NCBI GenBank assembly: GCA_003991915.1
Contig: RQTK01001093.1
Span: forward strand, 16,765 to 80,764
Source of the DNA: Elysia chlorotica
Lineage: Eukaryota; Mollusca; Gastropoda; Plakobranchidae
DNA: 64,000 nt
Direction of reading: 5' to 3'
Shown: positions 62,613 to 64,000 of the stretch, one piece after another
Numbering within the stretch: position 1 is the first letter of the stretch
How the letters are laid out: each line of letters opens with the position of its first letter
The notes under the pieces: generated by a model
Seen by the model: the letters and a program-made list of their open reading frames with translations, nothing else
The model's database searches: none
Told to the model about the DNA's origin: nothing
Position numbers and translations under genes: made by a program

Positions 62613-64000
62613 TTGGTGTTGTTATTTGTTTTTGCTTGCTTGTGTAGGCATGTACATTTATATTTTAAAGTAGGCCTATTAATGAGTTCTGAAGAAAATT
62701 AAAAAAAAAATTAATATTAGCATAACATTCTCAAATGGAACGCTATGAATAGTTTTAATGGTTGTGGATTGCATAAATTATGGAAAACATTTGTACTTTG
62801 ACATTGCAATAGAAATATACGATCGCTGGCGGCCTTTTTACAACAATTTTCTCATATGGTATTGCACTGAAATTTGTTATGGTCTTATCATAACATATTA
62901 ATTTGTTATAACTTTGAGAGATAACAACCTAGCAGAATAAGCTATGGTTTTTCGCTGTTTACTTATTGATTTTAAACAATATGTATCCAATATTGTTCTT
63001 AATAGTACTTATCTTACAATGATTCTAATGCATAAAAGCACTATCTGTTAAAAGGGCGGTAGCTATTCTGCTCAGACTTTGTGCCTAATTGAGGTGGGAG
63101 GGTGGGGAAGTCTTACTCCCTCAAAATCAAATAAGTCTATGACAAGTTTGTTTACAAAGCGTTTTACATGACGTATGGGTGAACCAGCGGTTTATTGTTT
63201 AACTCTCTAAACAAAATTATAAACAATTTAATCGAGTAAAAAAAAAACAAATTTAAAGGTGTAGAGTTAGGTTGTTATCACGCATGAATGGTTGTAACTT
63301 TCGAATGACTATACCAAGTAGTTGTGTTTTTATTCGTGACCTTTCAGTCCAGGCACTTTAATTGATTTTCCTGAAGCAATATCTTCGAAAGTGGTAGTAC
63401 ATGTATAATTATTCTAGATCACGGAGAACATCTGGTTTAATGTTCATAAGAGACAGGTTGACATTGTTAAGTATTATTCTGTGTGCAATTTCAGCATTTC
63501 GAAACATGTATTGGGATTGTTTGTTGAAGATAAGCCTGCAAAAGCGTAACTATGGGCTTATTTCTTTTGTTTTGACTTAAGAGAGACAAAGAGTTTCCAC
63601 GTTTCTATGCACGTAAACATGAAACGTGAAGCGTGAAGCGTGAAACGTGTAGCGTGTAGTTCTATAGCCCGTCAGCCTAACAGACGCCAACAGTCATAAA
63701 AAAAAAATAATCCATGGCAGCAAGTTAAGCGCTGCGCTTAGTTTGACCCGTTCAAGAACGTGAATGCTTGGCGGTGCCGTTTTTCTGACGGTGTGATGCC
63801 TAACGTATTGAAATTGTGCGCAGATCACCTATACATTATTCGTGTTATGTTATATTATCAAAAAAATTTCGAAAGGTGTGTTTTGTCTCACTTAGATCCC
63901 CTTGTTAATAAGTTCATTGATCCTTTCCAGTTTGTTTACAGCCTAGTAGACGGTGCCATTTTACATGTTTTGAACAATACATTATTTACTCTCATACATT
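62613..64000. other. AT-rich unique DNA to the window end, no gene recognised
   Basis: Apart from a 7-bp tandem array at 63620-63659, nothing was recognised. A GC-richer patch at 63715-63800 resembles no known element. Confidence 0.5.
63620..63659. repeat. 7-bp tandem array (GAAGCGT-type)
   Basis: About five units alternating GAAACGT, GAAGCGT and GTAGCGT. Confidence 0.85.

Noticed and set aside
63715-63800. Possible tRNA-like arms
   Set aside because: The would-be A and B boxes are too close together.

Overview
The window looks like AT-rich invertebrate animal DNA. A mollusc is the most likely source, but no gene here allows a species call. Signs of a large, gene-poor animal genome are GT-AG introns, a very high load of microsatellites (ATT, GATA, GA, TTC, GTT), tRNA-derived SINE heads, a LINE tail ending in (ATT)n, and a decayed piggyBac DNA transposon. 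Two short N gaps (21071-21081 and 38804-38924) show it is a draft assembly. There are no operons, CRISPR arrays, rRNA genes or intact tRNA genes, and I saw no LTR or virus-like element.

Two protein-coding loci are well supported, both on the minus strand. (1) 34766-35744 is an exon with a clear 3' splice site. It encodes a 311-residue protein with an N-terminal coiled coil, a long disordered Ser/Pro-rich middle and a basic C-terminal patch. The N-terminal pattern recalls the CCDC190 family. (2) 56652-60267 is a three-exon gene whose splice sites and phases all agree. It encodes a 322-residue basic multi-pass membrane protein that I do not recognise. Several weaker candidate exons are listed at low confidence (1509-1575, 10471-10547, 42004-42216, 43347-43568, 46124-46272, 47790-47863).

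Layout: 1-11.7 kb is dominated by microsatellites and a 286-bp perfect tandem duplication. 11.7-15.5 kb is unique AT-rich DNA. 15.5-19.7 kb is a compound of three nested duplicated segments, one of them a 449-bp block present twice without any difference. 20.5-22.4 kb has a poly-G tract, a SINE head and a ~33-bp minisatellite with alternating unit types. 24.7-26.9 kb has LINE-type 3' tails and a piggyBac relic with a LINE fragment inside it. 27-34 kb is unique AT-rich DNA with a perfect 15-bp-arm hairpin. 34.4-35.7 kb is the coiled-coil gene. 36-47 kb holds scattered SINE pieces, GATA/CTGT/TTC arrays and weak exon candidates. 47.8-48.1 kb has an inverted duplication of a splice-site-bearing segment. 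53.5-55.4 kb is a ~0.9-kb tandem duplication with a 25-bp minisatellite expanded in one copy. 56.6-60.3 kb is the membrane-protein gene. 60.3-64 kb is unique DNA and microsatellites.

The two genes share an orientation but lie more than 20 kb apart, and nothing in the sequence links their functions. I did not find a convincing new multi-gene system. The most unusual items are the inverted exon-like duplication, the covarying LINE-tail hairpins, the nested duplications and the unrecognised membrane protein.
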